A stretch of DNA of 64,000 nucleotides, taken from contig FPAX01000001.1 of assembly GCA_900116485.1 (NCBI GenBank), positions 434,001 through 498,000 on the forward strand. The letters run 5' to 3'. Below the pieces are notes generated by a model. It searched no databases, was not told the origin of the DNA, and saw only the letters and a list, made by a program, of their open reading frames with translations. Position 1 is the first letter of the stretch. Every line of letters begins with the position of its first letter. Below are positions 8,003 through 16,165 of this stretch, one piece after another. This stretch comes from Selenomonas sp. GACV-9. GTDB taxonomy: Bacteria; Bacillota; Negativicutes; Selenomonadales; Selenomonadaceae. The position numbers and the translations under genes were made by a program.

Positions 8003-8522
8003 CATCATAAGTGGCGATGGCGAAACCACCCTGCATCGTCTGGACAGGGGCCTTATCGACTTTGGTTATGTCTATGGTGACCTTGACCCGGCGAAATATC
8101 ATCAACTTTCCCTGCCAGCCCGAGACCGGTGGGTAGTGCTCATGAATAATCAGGACGAACTGGCCCAAAATGAAACCATTTCCCCTACTGACTTGCATAA
8201 CCAGCCTTTGCTTATCTCACGGCAACCCCTCTCTCCCAGCACCCACGGAGATGAACTGCTAAACTGGTTAGGCAAGCCTCCGGAAGAGCTGCATATCGCT
8301 GGTTCCTACACCCTGCTCTACAACGCCTCCCTGATGGTACGGGAGGGACTTGGCTGTGTTCTGGCCTTCGAAAACATCATCAATACAAAAGGGAGCGACA
8401 TCTGCTGTCGCCCCCCGAAACCGGAGATTTTTGCTCAGCCATTTATCGCCTGGAAAAAGAATCAGGTATTTTCCAAAGCCTCTCAGAAGTTTTTAGAAGC
8501 TCTGAAAAATAGCTTTCTGTAA
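8001..8522 (+). pseudogene. LysR regulator remnant, effector domain only
   Basis: Encodes the C-terminal two thirds of a LysR protein. It tracks the intact regulator at 24248-25135: SGDGxTTxxRLDRGLIDF, LDPAKYxxLxLPxRDRWV, STHGDELL, AGSYTLLYNA, IAWKKNQxFSKASQ. The HTH domain is absent because the same deletion that removed the neighbour MFS N-terminus joined the two genes at about 8001. A GTG/ATG at 7947 gives an open frame but the added residues are antisense MFS sequence. Not expected to bind DNA. Confidence 0.88.
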
Positions 8523-8601
8523 ACAGGAACATTCCTCAAACATTTTCTCTGCTATTGACCAGACGATGGTTGAAAAACAAGAATAAAAAACTCAATGCAG
8601 T

Positions 8602-8635
8602 AAAAGAGCGTCATCAACATCGATAACGCTCTTTT
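8602..8635. terminator. Bidirectional terminator
   Basis: AAAAGAGCGT (8602-8611) pairs with ACGCTCTTTT (8626-8635) around a 14-base loop. It lies between the convergent LysR remnant and the MBL gene at 8640 and has A/T tracts on both sides of the stem. Confidence 0.8.
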
Positions 8636-8639
8636 GCTG

Positions 8640-9764
8640 TTATTTCATGTCCTCCCACCAGGGCCCAAAGTTCTGAGTGCTGCCACTGTCAAGATAAGCC
8701 ACCTCCCCGATTTCCGGAGTCAGCATTTTATACCCCCGCCCCTGGCTAAAACGAGTCAGTTCCCGATAAGGTTCCTGCCAGGGATGACGGGAAAGGGCAA
8801 ACTTGCCGCCGTGGGCAGGCAGAAGCAATTTTGCTCCCACATCCGATGCTGCCTGGGCCGTTTCCTCTGGCAGCATATGAATCGCATGCCAGGCCATATT
8901 GTACTGGCCGTTTTCGCCAAGCATCAGATCAAAACCGCCAAACTTTTGCCCAATGGCCTTGAAATGTTCCCCATAGCCGCCATCGCCGGTGTAGTAAACC
9001 TTGCGCGTGGGTGTCACAAAAGCCATGCCGCACCACAGGGTCGGATTGCGCCTCAGAAAACGCCCCGAAAAATGCTGGGAGGGCAGGATATGGACGGAGA
9101 AATCATCAGCCAGTTTGATTTCCGTATTCCAATCTTCCTCATGGATAATTGACATGTCAAATCCCCATTGCTCGAAATATTCCCCTACCCCCAGCGGGCA
9201 GACAACGTTCTTCACCTTCGGCTTCAGTGCCATAATCGTCGGATAGTCCAAATGATCCCAATGGTCATGAGAAATCGCCATTACATCAATCTCCGGCATA
9301 TCCTCGACGGTATAGACGTTGCTGCCAGGAAATGCCTTGTTGATGAAAAAGATGGGCGACGCATAGGAACTGAACACGGGGTCAATTAAGATGCGATAGC
9401 CTCCCAGCTGCATAAAGAAACTGGAGTGCCCCAGCCAGACCACCACATCATCATGCGGATTCAGGCTGTGCAAATCCGTCTTCTTTGACAGCATTACCTG
9501 CTTCGGCGATAAATGGGACTTATCCCCAAAGAGGAATTTTGCCATCGCCACAAAACGATTTTCACCGTTCTCCTCATTCATGACCTGTACGGGAACAAGA
9601 TTTTGGAACTTGCCATTTCTATAATGCGGTGAGGCTTCCATCCGTGCCAGACGTTCCCCCTGCGGCAGCCTGCCAAATTCCGGCCGCTGGGTAAAAAGTG
9701 CACCGCCGCCAGCTAATACTCCCAAGGTTCCCAAACCTCCCACGATAAAAGTTCTTCTATTCAT
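8640..9764 (-). CDS. Tat-exported MBL-fold hydrolase (NAPE-PLD/RomA-like)
   Basis: 374-residue zinc-type hydrolase with an N-terminal Tat-like signal, MNRRTFIVGG followed by a Gly/Leu-rich core. The metal motif SHDHWDHLD lies near residue 170; DPVFSSYASP, LPSQHFSGR, YTGDGGYGEH and LPAHGGKF follow the NAPE-PLD/RomA/UlaG branch (PF12706). AGGAGAACATA precedes ATG 9764; an upstream start at 9809 would bury the RR motif. A MerR-type promoter is at 9800-9830. A near-identical paralogue is at 60852-61976 and a skeleton of a third at 51656-51903. Likely acts outside the cytoplasmic membrane. Substrate unknown. Confidence 0.88.
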   Translation of the reverse strand: MNRRTFIVGGLGTLGVLAGGGALFTQRPEFGRLPQGERLARMEASPHYRNGKFQNLVPVQVMNEENGENRFVAMAKFLFGDKSHLSPKQVMLSKKTDLHSLNPHDDVVVWLGHSSFFMQLGGYRILIDPVFSSYASPIFFINKAFPGSNVYTVEDMPEIDVMAISHDHWDHLDYPTIMALKPKVKNVVCPLGVGEYFEQWGFDMSIIHEEDWNTEIKLADDFSVHILPSQHFSGRFLRRNPTLWCGMAFVTPTRKVYYTGDGGYGEHFKAIGQKFGGFDLMLGENGQYNMAWHAIHMLPEETAQAASDVGAKLLLPAHGGKFALSRHPWQEPYRELTRFSQGRGYKMLTPEIGEVAYLDSGSTQNFGPWWEDMK

Positions 9765-9799
9765 TATGTTCTCCTGCCAATGATTTCTCTTTTGCTTCA

Positions 9800-9830
9800 A
9801 TTTTACCACTTGGAGCTGACTTCAAGTCAA
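9800..9830 (-). promoter_or_regulatory. MerR-type promoter for the MBL hydrolase gene
   Basis: On the reverse strand, TTGACT (9825-9830) and TAAAAT (9800-9805) are 19 bases apart. The spacer holds the imperfect dyad ACTTGAAGTcagCTCCAAGT. The over-long 19-base spacer is the hallmark of MerR-activated promoters, and six similar sites occur in the window. Confidence 0.8.
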
Positions 9831-9871
9831 GAATAAATCTTGATTACGCCATCTTGAAATTCATGCAAAAT

Positions 9872-9968
9872 AGGGCTGCTGCACTTAGTCCTTTTCCTGT
9901 AATAATCAGTATGCAAATCTTTCTTGCATATTAGTTATTGCGGTAAAAGGCTTTTGTGCAGCAGCCCC
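9872..9968. repeat. 97-bp near-palindrome, MITE-like
   Basis: The left arm begins AGGGCTGCTGCAC (9872-9884) and the right arm ends with its complement GTGCAGCAGCCC (9956-9967). The arms continue to match over about 45 bases each with scattered mismatches, leaving only a short loop near 9920. It codes for nothing. Size and ends are those of a miniature inverted-repeat element or a bidirectional hairpin. It lies in the 330-base gap between the MBL and GNAT genes. Confidence 0.65.
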
Positions 9969-9993
9969 ATTGTTTTATCTAGCTAATCCCTGT

Positions 9994-10086
9994 TCATCTG
10001 CGGTCGGTTAATGGGCCAGTCTCATTCAACGGACCGGTTTCATTCACTGGGCCGGTTTCATTCACTGGGCCTAGTTCTACTAGCAT
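9994..10086 (-). CDS. 30-residue hexapeptide-repeat ORF (tail of GNAT gene?)
   Basis: The reverse strand encodes a 30-residue frame of four GP(V/L)-N-E-T-like hexads, specified by an 18-bp tandem repeat at about 10014-10072 (GGGCCGGTTTCATTCACT and variants). It starts 4 bases after the GNAT stop, in another frame, with no ribosome binding site. It may be a translated repeat, a C-terminal extension cut off by frameshift, or simply non-coding tandem DNA. Confidence 0.3.
   Translation of the reverse strand: MLVELGPVNETGPVNETGPLNETGPLTDRR
10014..10072. repeat. 18-bp tandem repeat, about three copies
   Basis: Units GGGCCAGTCTCATTCAAC, GGACCGGTTTCATTCACT and GGGCCGGTTTCATTCACT follow one another, then GGGCC. 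The 18-base period equals six codons, and all copies are open on the reverse strand. Confidence 0.8.
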
Positions 10087-10090
10087 ACGT

Positions 10091-10717
10091 TTAAAAAATT
10101 TGCCCTGGCAGCACCAATTTTTCTTTGAAAGGAAAATCTTTGTCAAAAGCCTCAGCCTTTGCCTCATCTACAAAATACCCTTTCGGCGTGGTATATTCAC
10201 CGGTAATGCCTGCCAGATACCCCGGCACAAGTTCCCTGCACAGGAAAAAGGATGCATCTGCCCCTTCCGGCAGGCCATGGTAGCGAATGCCAAAATTACT
10301 GGCATAGTCAAAGCCGCTCTTGCCATAGAAACCAATATTTCCTTCAAAACACAAGGCTCCACACCCCAGTTCAGCAGCTTTCTGCAAGCTGAAGTCCAGC
10401 AAAATCTTGCCATATCCCTGCCTTTTCCATTCCGGACATATACAGATAGGCCCCATCGTCATAATCGGGATTTCCCTGCCATCATCAGCCTTGATAACGG
10501 CACGCATAAAGATGTTCTGGCCGATCAATCGGCCATCCTTTTCCATGACAAAATCTAGCGCTGGTACAAAGGCTGGGTCATTTCGCAGACAATGCAGAAC
10601 ATAGTGCTCCAAACAACCGGGACGGTAGACATTCCAAAAGGATTCCCGTACCATGTTTTCTACTTCACGATGTTCCTCAATTTTTTCCAAACGGATAAGA
10701 TAGTCATTTTTGCTCAT
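10091..10717 (-). CDS. GNAT-family N-acetyltransferase
   Basis: 208-residue cytosolic acyl-CoA transferase. The acetyl-CoA binding core is visible as MTMGPICICPEWKRQGYGKILLD (motif A, QGYGK) followed by GFYGKSGF. AGGAGGAAAAACA precedes ATG 10717. It is close to YjdJ/YhbS-type GNATs whose substrates are mostly unknown. A hairpin GGGAGGTTGG/CCAACCTCCC at 10753-10790 lies upstream; it lacks a T-run. Confidence 0.88.
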   Translation of the reverse strand: MSKNDYLIRLEKIEEHREVENMVRESFWNVYRPGCLEHYVLHCLRNDPAFVPALDFVMEKDGRLIGQNIFMRAVIKADDGREIPIMTMGPICICPEWKRQGYGKILLDFSLQKAAELGCGALCFEGNIGFYGKSGFDYASNFGIRYHGLPEGADASFFLCRELVPGYLAGITGEYTTPKGYFVDEAKAEAFDKDFPFKEKLVLPGQIF

Positions 10718-10752
10718 TGTTTTTCCTCCTGATGATTGATGACTGCAATACA

Positions 10753-10790
10753 GGGAGGTTGGTATGAGATTACAATTAAGCCAACCTCCC
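10753..10790. other. Perfect 10-bp inverted repeat upstream of GNAT gene
   Basis: GGGAGGTTGG (10753-10762) and CCAACCTCCC (10781-10790) with an 18-base loop. No T-tract follows on either strand, so it is not a clear terminator. Function unknown. Confidence 0.4.
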
Positions 10791-10986
10791 GGTCAGCCTG
10801 CAATCTCCAAGGTGTTGTTTCTCAAACAGCAAGCTCCTCAACAATAAAAAAACAATATCTAGTCGAAGAAAACATTCGACACTTCGTATTCTATTACTAT
10901 ATCCAGCAGTTGTCAACTTGCAGGTTCCTGCTGGTATGTGTATCACAGAAACTGATTCTGACGTCATCTTTTTCCAACAATCTCTG

Positions 10987-11274
10987 AATACTTTTAATGA
11001 TATTTTACCAAAACTTTCCATTTTTGAAACGAAGGACGAACTGTTAAAGGCCTTATGTACGGAAATTTTTGAGCATGTTTTTTCAGATGAGCTAACCCAG
11101 GAAAAAACACATGATTTCTCAACAGAGAAAAAGGATATCAAAGCAGAGATTACGCATATTCTGAATCATATGATCTGTGATTTTGCGGAAACCGTCAGAT
11201 GGTGGATGGAACATGACCAGTATTCGCCAGAGGAAATAAGCCGTTTCTTCTTTAGCACGACACCATTTGCATGA
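10987..11274 (+). pseudogene. TetR-family regulator remnant (HTH lost)
   Basis: The frame encodes FETKDELLKALCTEIFEHVF, which fits the end of a TetR HTH and the start of the ligand domain, then TVRWWMEHDQYSPEEIS and a C-terminal FSTTPFA. The first 40-45 residues of the HTH are missing; upstream codons to 10918 do not look like TetR. Its stop lies 2 bases from a truncated DMT gene on the other strand, so the pair appears to have lost its flanks together. Confidence 0.65.
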
Positions 11275-11276
11275 TA

Positions 11277-11549
11277 AATCATCCCCACATAAAGTACCGA
11301 GCCCCATATCTGCGGCATGGCCAAAGCCTCATAATTTGCTTCGTTAATCAGCCACCATATTCCATAGGGGCTCAGCACCAAAAACGCGATGAATACACTA
11401 TAAAAAGTCAACGTAAACACCGAATAGCGGCTGAGCAGTTTCAAGAGTATGGACATCAACGCCCAGGTGATGGCGGCTACAAACAAACAGGCCCCCCAAA
11501 TACTGCCGGCCAGCGACAGTAGCAGCGAACCGATCAGTAAATTACGCAA
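11277..11549 (-). pseudogene. DMT transporter remnant
   Basis: From TTG 11549 the frame reads MRNLLIGSLLLSLAGSIWGA, nearly the same as the gene at 1-900, then jumps to FVAAITWALMSILLKLL, deleting roughly residues 21-135 of the intact copy. Homology ends at LYVGM, where the TetR remnant begins on the other strand. The remaining 91 residues cannot form a working carrier. Confidence 0.85.
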
Positions 11550-11617
11550 AAGATGTACCTCCCTAATTTCTTATTGTCCATAACACCGCTCTTCCATGGC
11601 GCTGTGACCACATAACT

Positions 11618-12829
11618 TTACTGCAGCGCCGATTTTTCTGTGCGGGAATAAATGCAAAACCGGCACCACAGAGCATTGCCCAAGAGCAATGCAGCTACCA
11701 GCCAAAAAAGATTACGGATGCCGATGCTGGCGGCCAACTGGCCACCGAAAAACGCCCCCGTAAACATGCCGATGAACTGCGCCGACTGATTGATACCAAA
11801 AATCCGCCCCATCAGAGCTGGTAGTGCCAATTGGCGGATAAGGTTATTGGTGGATGGCATAAGGCCCGCAATCGCTATGCCATGGAAGAAGCGCAGGACT
11901 CCCAGCTGCCATGGTGCACTTACCATCCCCTGCGGAATCGTAACGATACCTGAAAGGAGCAGACAGGCAAACAAGATACGCGCTGAGCCGATACGGTCAG
12001 CCAATCTGCCGAGCCTTGACGCAAATAGCATACTGGCAAAACCTGCGGCAGAGAATATAGCACCGGATACGATAGCCAGATGGTCGATGTTACCAGCGAT
12101 CTCCTGCACATAGACCGTAAGGATTGGTGACACGCAGGACAGGGAGAAATGCAGCAATATGGTCGTCAGGAAAACACCGAGGATAATGGTATGCTGTGGC
12201 AGCTCACGGAAGGCTGGCAGCTCAACCGCCGCGGCTTTTTCACGCACAGGCTGTTTGGTTTCGCTTATCTGTGTCAACGCCAAAAATCCGAGCAGGCAGC
12301 ATATACCGATCAGGAAAAACGCATTGCGGAAGCCAATCGTTTCACTGAGCCAGCCGCCGAAAACCGGCCCCATGAGTCCGCCCGACACCTGCGCGGTAAA
12401 AAACATCCCCATAGCCCATCCCGAGCGTTTCTTCGGTGTTTCCTGCGCCAGCAACGGAATGACCGCAGCTTGAAAACCACTCAGGCAGCCTTGTAGCAAG
12501 CGCAGAAGAACCAGATGCCATACCGATTGGGCAAAGCCCATGCCAATCATGATAAGGCCCAGCCAACCGGAGGCACGCAAAATCATTGGCTTTCGTCCCA
12601 GACGATCCGAAAGCCTGCCCCATATCGGTGAGAAGATTGCCAAGCTGATGAAGTTACAACCAAAAACGATTCCCGACCAACGGGCAATATCCGCTGGATT
12701 GTCGACGCCAAGCTCAGCAATATAAAGCGGCAGGATTGGTGCCATCTGGCTCATACCAACAGATACGATAAACGATGCAATACAACATATAAAAAGATTT
12801 TTCTTCCATAACAGAGTGGTCGATGCCAT
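11618..12829 (-). CDS. MFS drug exporter, MdtG-like
   Basis: 403-residue inner-membrane proton antiporter with 12 predicted helices. The MFS loop 2-3 motif appears as GRLSDRLGRKPMIL near residue 72 and the antiporter motif C-like GGLMGPVFGGWL near residue 150, as in DHA1 drug exporters. Sequence resembles the Bcr/MdtG group. GAGGCG lies 5 bases before ATG 12829. TATAAT-like ATTATA on the reverse strand at 12868-12873 is a candidate -10. It is a single gene with no partner. Confidence 0.88.
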   Translation of the reverse strand: MASTTLLWKKNLFICCIASFIVSVGMSQMAPILPLYIAELGVDNPADIARWSGIVFGCNFISLAIFSPIWGRLSDRLGRKPMILRASGWLGLIMIGMGFAQSVWHLVLLRLLQGCLSGFQAAVIPLLAQETPKKRSGWAMGMFFTAQVSGGLMGPVFGGWLSETIGFRNAFFLIGICCLLGFLALTQISETKQPVREKAAAVELPAFRELPQHTIILGVFLTTILLHFSLSCVSPILTVYVQEIAGNIDHLAIVSGAIFSAAGFASMLFASRLGRLADRIGSARILFACLLLSGIVTIPQGMVSAPWQLGVLRFFHGIAIAGLMPSTNNLIRQLALPALMGRIFGINQSAQFIGMFTGAFFGGQLAASIGIRNLFWLVAALLLGNALWCRFCIYSRTEKSALQ

Positions 12830-12943
12830 AAAAAGCGCCTCGCTTGTAAATGATATGTCTTATTATCATTATAACATGCGCAACAAACCCAACGATTAAG
12901 ACATTTGCCAGTCCCCCAAGAAACAACTTATTCGGCCTCCATA

Positions 12944-13453
12944 TCAACGCCCTTTCTTAGGCTTTGCCAATGCAAAGCTTTCGTCAATTCTTTGCTGAAG
13001 CTCCCTCATCGGTATACTGCCATCCAGACATATGGTATACCAGTATTTCCGATTCATATGCCAGCCCGGGAAATACCGCTCTCCATCTACTAAGGCAGCC
13101 ACCTGTTCTGCCGTACCATGCAAATCCATGATACGGATAGGCTGGCTGCCGCCAATGCCGATTTTGCTGGGATGCACCTTCATAAAGAGCGCATACCATT
13201 TCTACGACAAATGCGAACGGATAACCGCCGCGTCCATGTCCTTCCACAGATATTCGAGTTCATCGCCATAAGCAGTCTGCACATACTGCAAAAGCTCCTC
13301 TACATACGGTCCATGAAAACTGCCTGCCAGCAACTCCTCTGCGTAGAAATATGCATCTCCATCACGGCGAAAGCCAAAAGGCTCCAGCTTATCTGCCAGC
13401 AGTTTTGGCATTTTCCCGGCCGCCAGCTCATACCAGACATCAGACTTTCTCAT
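12944..13453 (-). pseudogene. MmcQ/YjbR-like gene with in-frame amber stop
   Basis: Two stretches in the same frame are split by one TAG at 13202-13204. The first part begins MRKSDVWYELAAGKM with AAGGAGG 5 bases before ATG 13453. The second reads KWYALFMKVHPSKIG and ends with NRKYWYTICLDGSIP..IDESFALA, the typical C-terminal end of MmcQ/YjbR proteins. Together they make a full 168-codon gene. The single stop suggests recent inactivation, suppression, or a sequencing error; restart at ATG 13183 would give only the C-terminal half. Confidence 0.65.
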
Positions 13454-13480
13454 TGACGCCTCCTTCTTGCTTGACATAAT

Positions 13481-13527
13481 AAAAGGTCTTCTATGACTTG
13501 TTAATAGTTTATCATAGAAGACCTTTT
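13481..13527. terminator. Strong bidirectional terminator
   Basis: A 16-bp perfect stem, AAAAGGTCTTCTATGA (13481-13496) with TCATAGAAGACCTTTT (13512-13527). It ends the SDR transcript and isolates the YjbR gene. Confidence 0.85.
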
Positions 13528-13566
13528 GATTCGATAGGATATCAAATTATAGAGACTTTTTCATAC

Positions 13567-14403
13567 TCACTTTCTTTTTGGCTGCAACGGCCCATAATAA
13601 TAAGCGGCTGTTGCACCACCATCTACCAAAAATGTTGAACCCGTGATAAACTGCGCCCGTTCGCTCATCAAAAGCTCTGCTACATCAGCTACTTCATCAG
13701 CAGTGCCTGGACGGCCTGCCGGGCATTGGGCAAACATATTCTTGTAAAAATCACCACGCGGGCCATTGAATTCATCTATGGCCAAAGGCGTAACGATAAT
13801 TCCGGGCGCAATATCATTTATCCTTGCACCACGTTCGCCCCAGCGGACAGCTTCATACATCGTGCGCTTTTCATTACAGCGTTTGGCCAGCTGATAGGCA
13901 TGCAAAGTATCCTTTATCTTTTTCGGCTGTAAAAAGTCAAGTTTCAACAGTTCCTCTGTCGGCGTCATCGCCAGCGCCCTGTCCTGCTCCGGCGTGAGCG
14001 CCGGCAGGCGATGACCGGACTGACTGGAGATAATTACACCTGCGCCGCCCTCAGCGATAACTTTGCCGACTTCTTCCATCAATACTGCCGTCCCATAGAG
14101 GTCAACCTGCAAGATCACTTCAATCGGTGCCTGTGACGGCGAAACACCTGCTCCGCAAATCAAATACTTCACTTCACCATATTCCGTTGCTTTTTGCACC
14201 ATAGCCTGAATGGAATTCCGCGAAGACATATCCATCACAAACGGCTCCACATCAAAGCCTGCCTGATTCATGATTTCAGCAACCGCCTGTGCATTGTTTT
14301 CGTTTTTATCCCCAAGAATAATCTTCTTGCCATAGCCCATACGACGGGCAATAGCCATCGAAATCTGCCCGGCACCAGTGACAATCATAACCTCTTTACG
14401 CAT
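13567..14403 (-). CDS. SDR-family oxidoreductase
   Basis: 278-residue NAD(P)-dependent short-chain dehydrogenase. Rossmann start VTGAGQISMAIARRMG deviates from the classic TGxxxGxG: the second glycine position is Ile-Ser. ICGAGVSPS replaces NNAG. The catalytic tract reads SSQSG.., then YQLAKRCNE (YxxxK). The C-terminus has GSTFLVDGGATA, normal for the family. GAGAGGGGC precedes ATG 14403, 21 bases after the acetyltransferase stop, so the two form an operon. Likely reduces a carbonyl; substrate unknown. Confidence 0.88.
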   Translation of the reverse strand: MRKEVMIVTGAGQISMAIARRMGYGKKIILGDKNENNAQAVAEIMNQAGFDVEPFVMDMSSRNSIQAMVQKATEYGEVKYLICGAGVSPSQAPIEVILQVDLYGTAVLMEEVGKVIAEGGAGVIISSQSGHRLPALTPEQDRALAMTPTEELLKLDFLQPKKIKDTLHAYQLAKRCNEKRTMYEAVRWGERGARINDIAPGIIVTPLAIDEFNGPRGDFYKNMFAQCPAGRPGTADEVADVAELLMSERAQFITGSTFLVDGGATAAYYYGPLQPKRK

Positions 14404-14424
14404 ATATTTGCCCCTCTCATAAGC

Positions 14425-14988
14425 TTAATCTAATTTCTTAACAACCTTTGCCGGCACGCCAACAGCCATACAATTATCGGGAACATCTTTCGTAACCACA
14501 GCCCCAGTACCGACAATCGCATTTTCCCCAATGGTTACACCGGGCAAAATGCTTACTCTGGCACCAATCCAGGCATTTTTCTTGATATGGATTTCCTTGG
14601 TCATGACCGTACGGATATTTTTCGGTTCATGATTGACGGTAAACATTCCCACTTCCGGCCCTAGCATAACCCCATCTTCAATCGTAATGGTGCCCAGAGA
14701 CATCATGGTCAGATTATGATTGGCAAAGACATTTTTGCCCACAAATACCCGGTTGCCGCAATCAATCTGAAAAGGCGGCGTAAAATACGAATCCGTAAAT
14801 TCAGTATTAGACAGGAGCTCCTTTTCCTGTTTCAAGATACTTTCTTTGTCGTTTACATCGGTAGCATTGATTTCCTGACACAGACTGGCACAGCGGTTGA
14901 GTTCACTATGCACCTGCTCCACATAATCTTCCTGCCGGATATCATAAGCTGCACCCTTGCGCATTTCTTCAAATACATTAATAGGCAT
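14425..14988 (-). CDS. Maltose/galactoside O-acetyltransferase-like protein
   Basis: 187-residue left-handed beta-helix acetyltransferase of the LacA/Maa type. An N-terminal Mac domain (FEEMRKGAAYDIRQEDY) is followed by hexapeptide turns and the active-site histidine in FTVNHE, then WIGARVSILPGVTIGENAIVGTGAVVTKDVP. GGAGG lies 8 bases before ATG 14988; upstream starts at 15030 overlap the attenuator-like hairpin. It acetylates a sugar or related acceptor with acetyl-CoA. First gene of an operon with the SDR. Confidence 0.9.
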   Translation of the reverse strand: MPINVFEEMRKGAAYDIRQEDYVEQVHSELNRCASLCQEINATDVNDKESILKQEKELLSNTEFTDSYFTPPFQIDCGNRVFVGKNVFANHNLTMMSLGTITIEDGVMLGPEVGMFTVNHEPKNIRTVMTKEIHIKKNAWIGARVSILPGVTIGENAIVGTGAVVTKDVPDNCMAVGVPAKVVKKLD

Positions 14989-15002
14989 AAATTTTTCCTC
15001 CA

Positions 15003-15039
15003 TAAAAAAACGGTACTCGTGACAAAGCACCAGTACCGT
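15003..15039 (-). terminator. Terminator/attenuator before the acetyltransferase
   Basis: On the reverse strand ACGGTACT (15039-15032) pairs with AGTACCGT (15017-15010) and is followed at once by TTTTTTT, only 14 bases before the acetyltransferase start. It may end the upstream SnoaL-like transcript or attenuate the acetyltransferase-SDR operon from a promoter near 15043-15048. Confidence 0.65.
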
Positions 15040-15111
15040 CTGTATAATAGCTTATTGCCTCACGCGGCTTTTTAAGCGAGCCTTTCGCGGCCATAAGTTA
15101 TTTACGATAAA

Positions 15112-15600
15112 TCACAGTGCTTGTTTCTTCGTAATGACAAAATGCTGCTCACGTTCTTTAATGAGCCAGCTGCCCTCCTGTTTCACGAGCTTATCCGTAT
15201 AGCGGATGTAGTTATCCGACACCACAGTATGGCCGTTTTCTTCCATCACAAGGGCCGCACGACAGTAATGCACGTCTGTGGCCGTATCGCCATCTACCGC
15301 AATGACCTGCTGACCATTTTGATGATGCGATGCTTTGATGCCGCCGGTAAAGGCGCTGAACTGGTTTTCCAACGTGTCCCGGCCATGAATATCCATCGTG
15401 AGCTTATCGCCCATATAGACCATGACATGAACATCCTCAGTGAAATAAATCATCTGCGCCGGTACATTGCACTCCAAATTAGCAAAACCATCAATAACCT
15501 CGCGAATCGCTTCTTTTGCTTCTAAAAGCTGCCGATTCGTTCCTCCATCTACTTTCTGCCACAGGTCATTGCGCAATTCAGCCGCAGTTTTCCTACGGTC
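15112..15600 (-). CDS. SnoaL/NTF2-like protein, 5' end probably truncated
   Basis: NTF2-fold (SnoaL_4-like) domain: EAKEAIREVIDGFANLE, IYFTEDVHVMVYMGDKL, TDVHYCRAALV and a C-terminal GSWLIKEREQHFVI. The frame is open upstream to 15735, but from about 15600 the opposite strand encodes a LysR fragment, so the extra N-terminal residues are antisense sequence. No start codon with a ribosome binding site is visible near 15540-15600, and relatives with a signal peptide are known; the true 5' end seems lost by deletion. Function unknown; may be silent. Confidence 0.5.
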   Translation of the reverse strand, partial: DRRKTAAELRNDLWQKVDGGTNRQLLEAKEAIREVIDGFANLECNVPAQMIYFTEDVHVMVYMGDKLTMDIHGRDTLENQFSAFTGGIKASHHQNGQQVIAVDGDTATDVHYCRAALVMEENGHTVVSDNYIRYTDKLVKQEGSWLIKEREQHFVITKKQAL

Positions 15601-15615
15601 AATGTCATTCCCAGT

Positions 15616-16128
15616 TTTGACTGGCAGCACGGACAGGAATCCTTCCTGCAAGGCGAACAGGACGTGACCTTTGCCATGGAATACACGATGAAGCGTGTCC
15701 CGGATGTGACCTGTCATCACCTGTTTGACAGTCACATCTACCTGATTACCGAGAAAAATGATGCCCTGACAAAAAAGCCGCTGGTTACGCCCAGCGACTT
15801 AAAAGGTCGTACACTTATGGTAGGCGGCGGCTCCCCGCCCATGCTGCGTGCCCTGCAGCAACGCATAATCAGCGAAATTCATGTGGATTATTTCAACAGT
15901 CCCGACCATGACAATACCCTGACCAACGTTGCTGCCCACAAAGGAGTATGTCTGGCACCGGGCTTCTTAAATGACCATAACGGCGAATTTGCCTGGCTCG
16001 ACTTTGACAGCGATGTCGTCATTCCCTGTGGCGTTTACACGCATAAAAACGACAAGCGCCAATCCCTGCACGCCTTTATTGAGCTTTTGCAGCATTTCTA
16101 CCGTGATCAGCCAGATTTCAAGGTCTGA
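15616..16128 (+). pseudogene. LysR regulator remnant, effector domain only
   Basis: Starts abruptly at FDWQHGQESFLQGEQDVTFAMEYTM and continues through HIYLITEKNDAL, GRTLMVGGGS and LTNVAAHKGVCLAPGF to FKV. This is the C-terminal effector half of a LysR protein. The HTH half is absent, and the fragment abuts the truncated SnoaL-like gene on the other strand, which was probably its divergent target before a deletion joined them. Confidence 0.8.
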
Positions 16129-16165
16129 CAGCATATTTTTTCTATTCACATCGCCCTTATGCCAA

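Noticed and set aside
10014..10072. CRISPR-like repeat
   Set aside because: Repeats are directly adjacent with no spacers and keep a six-codon period.
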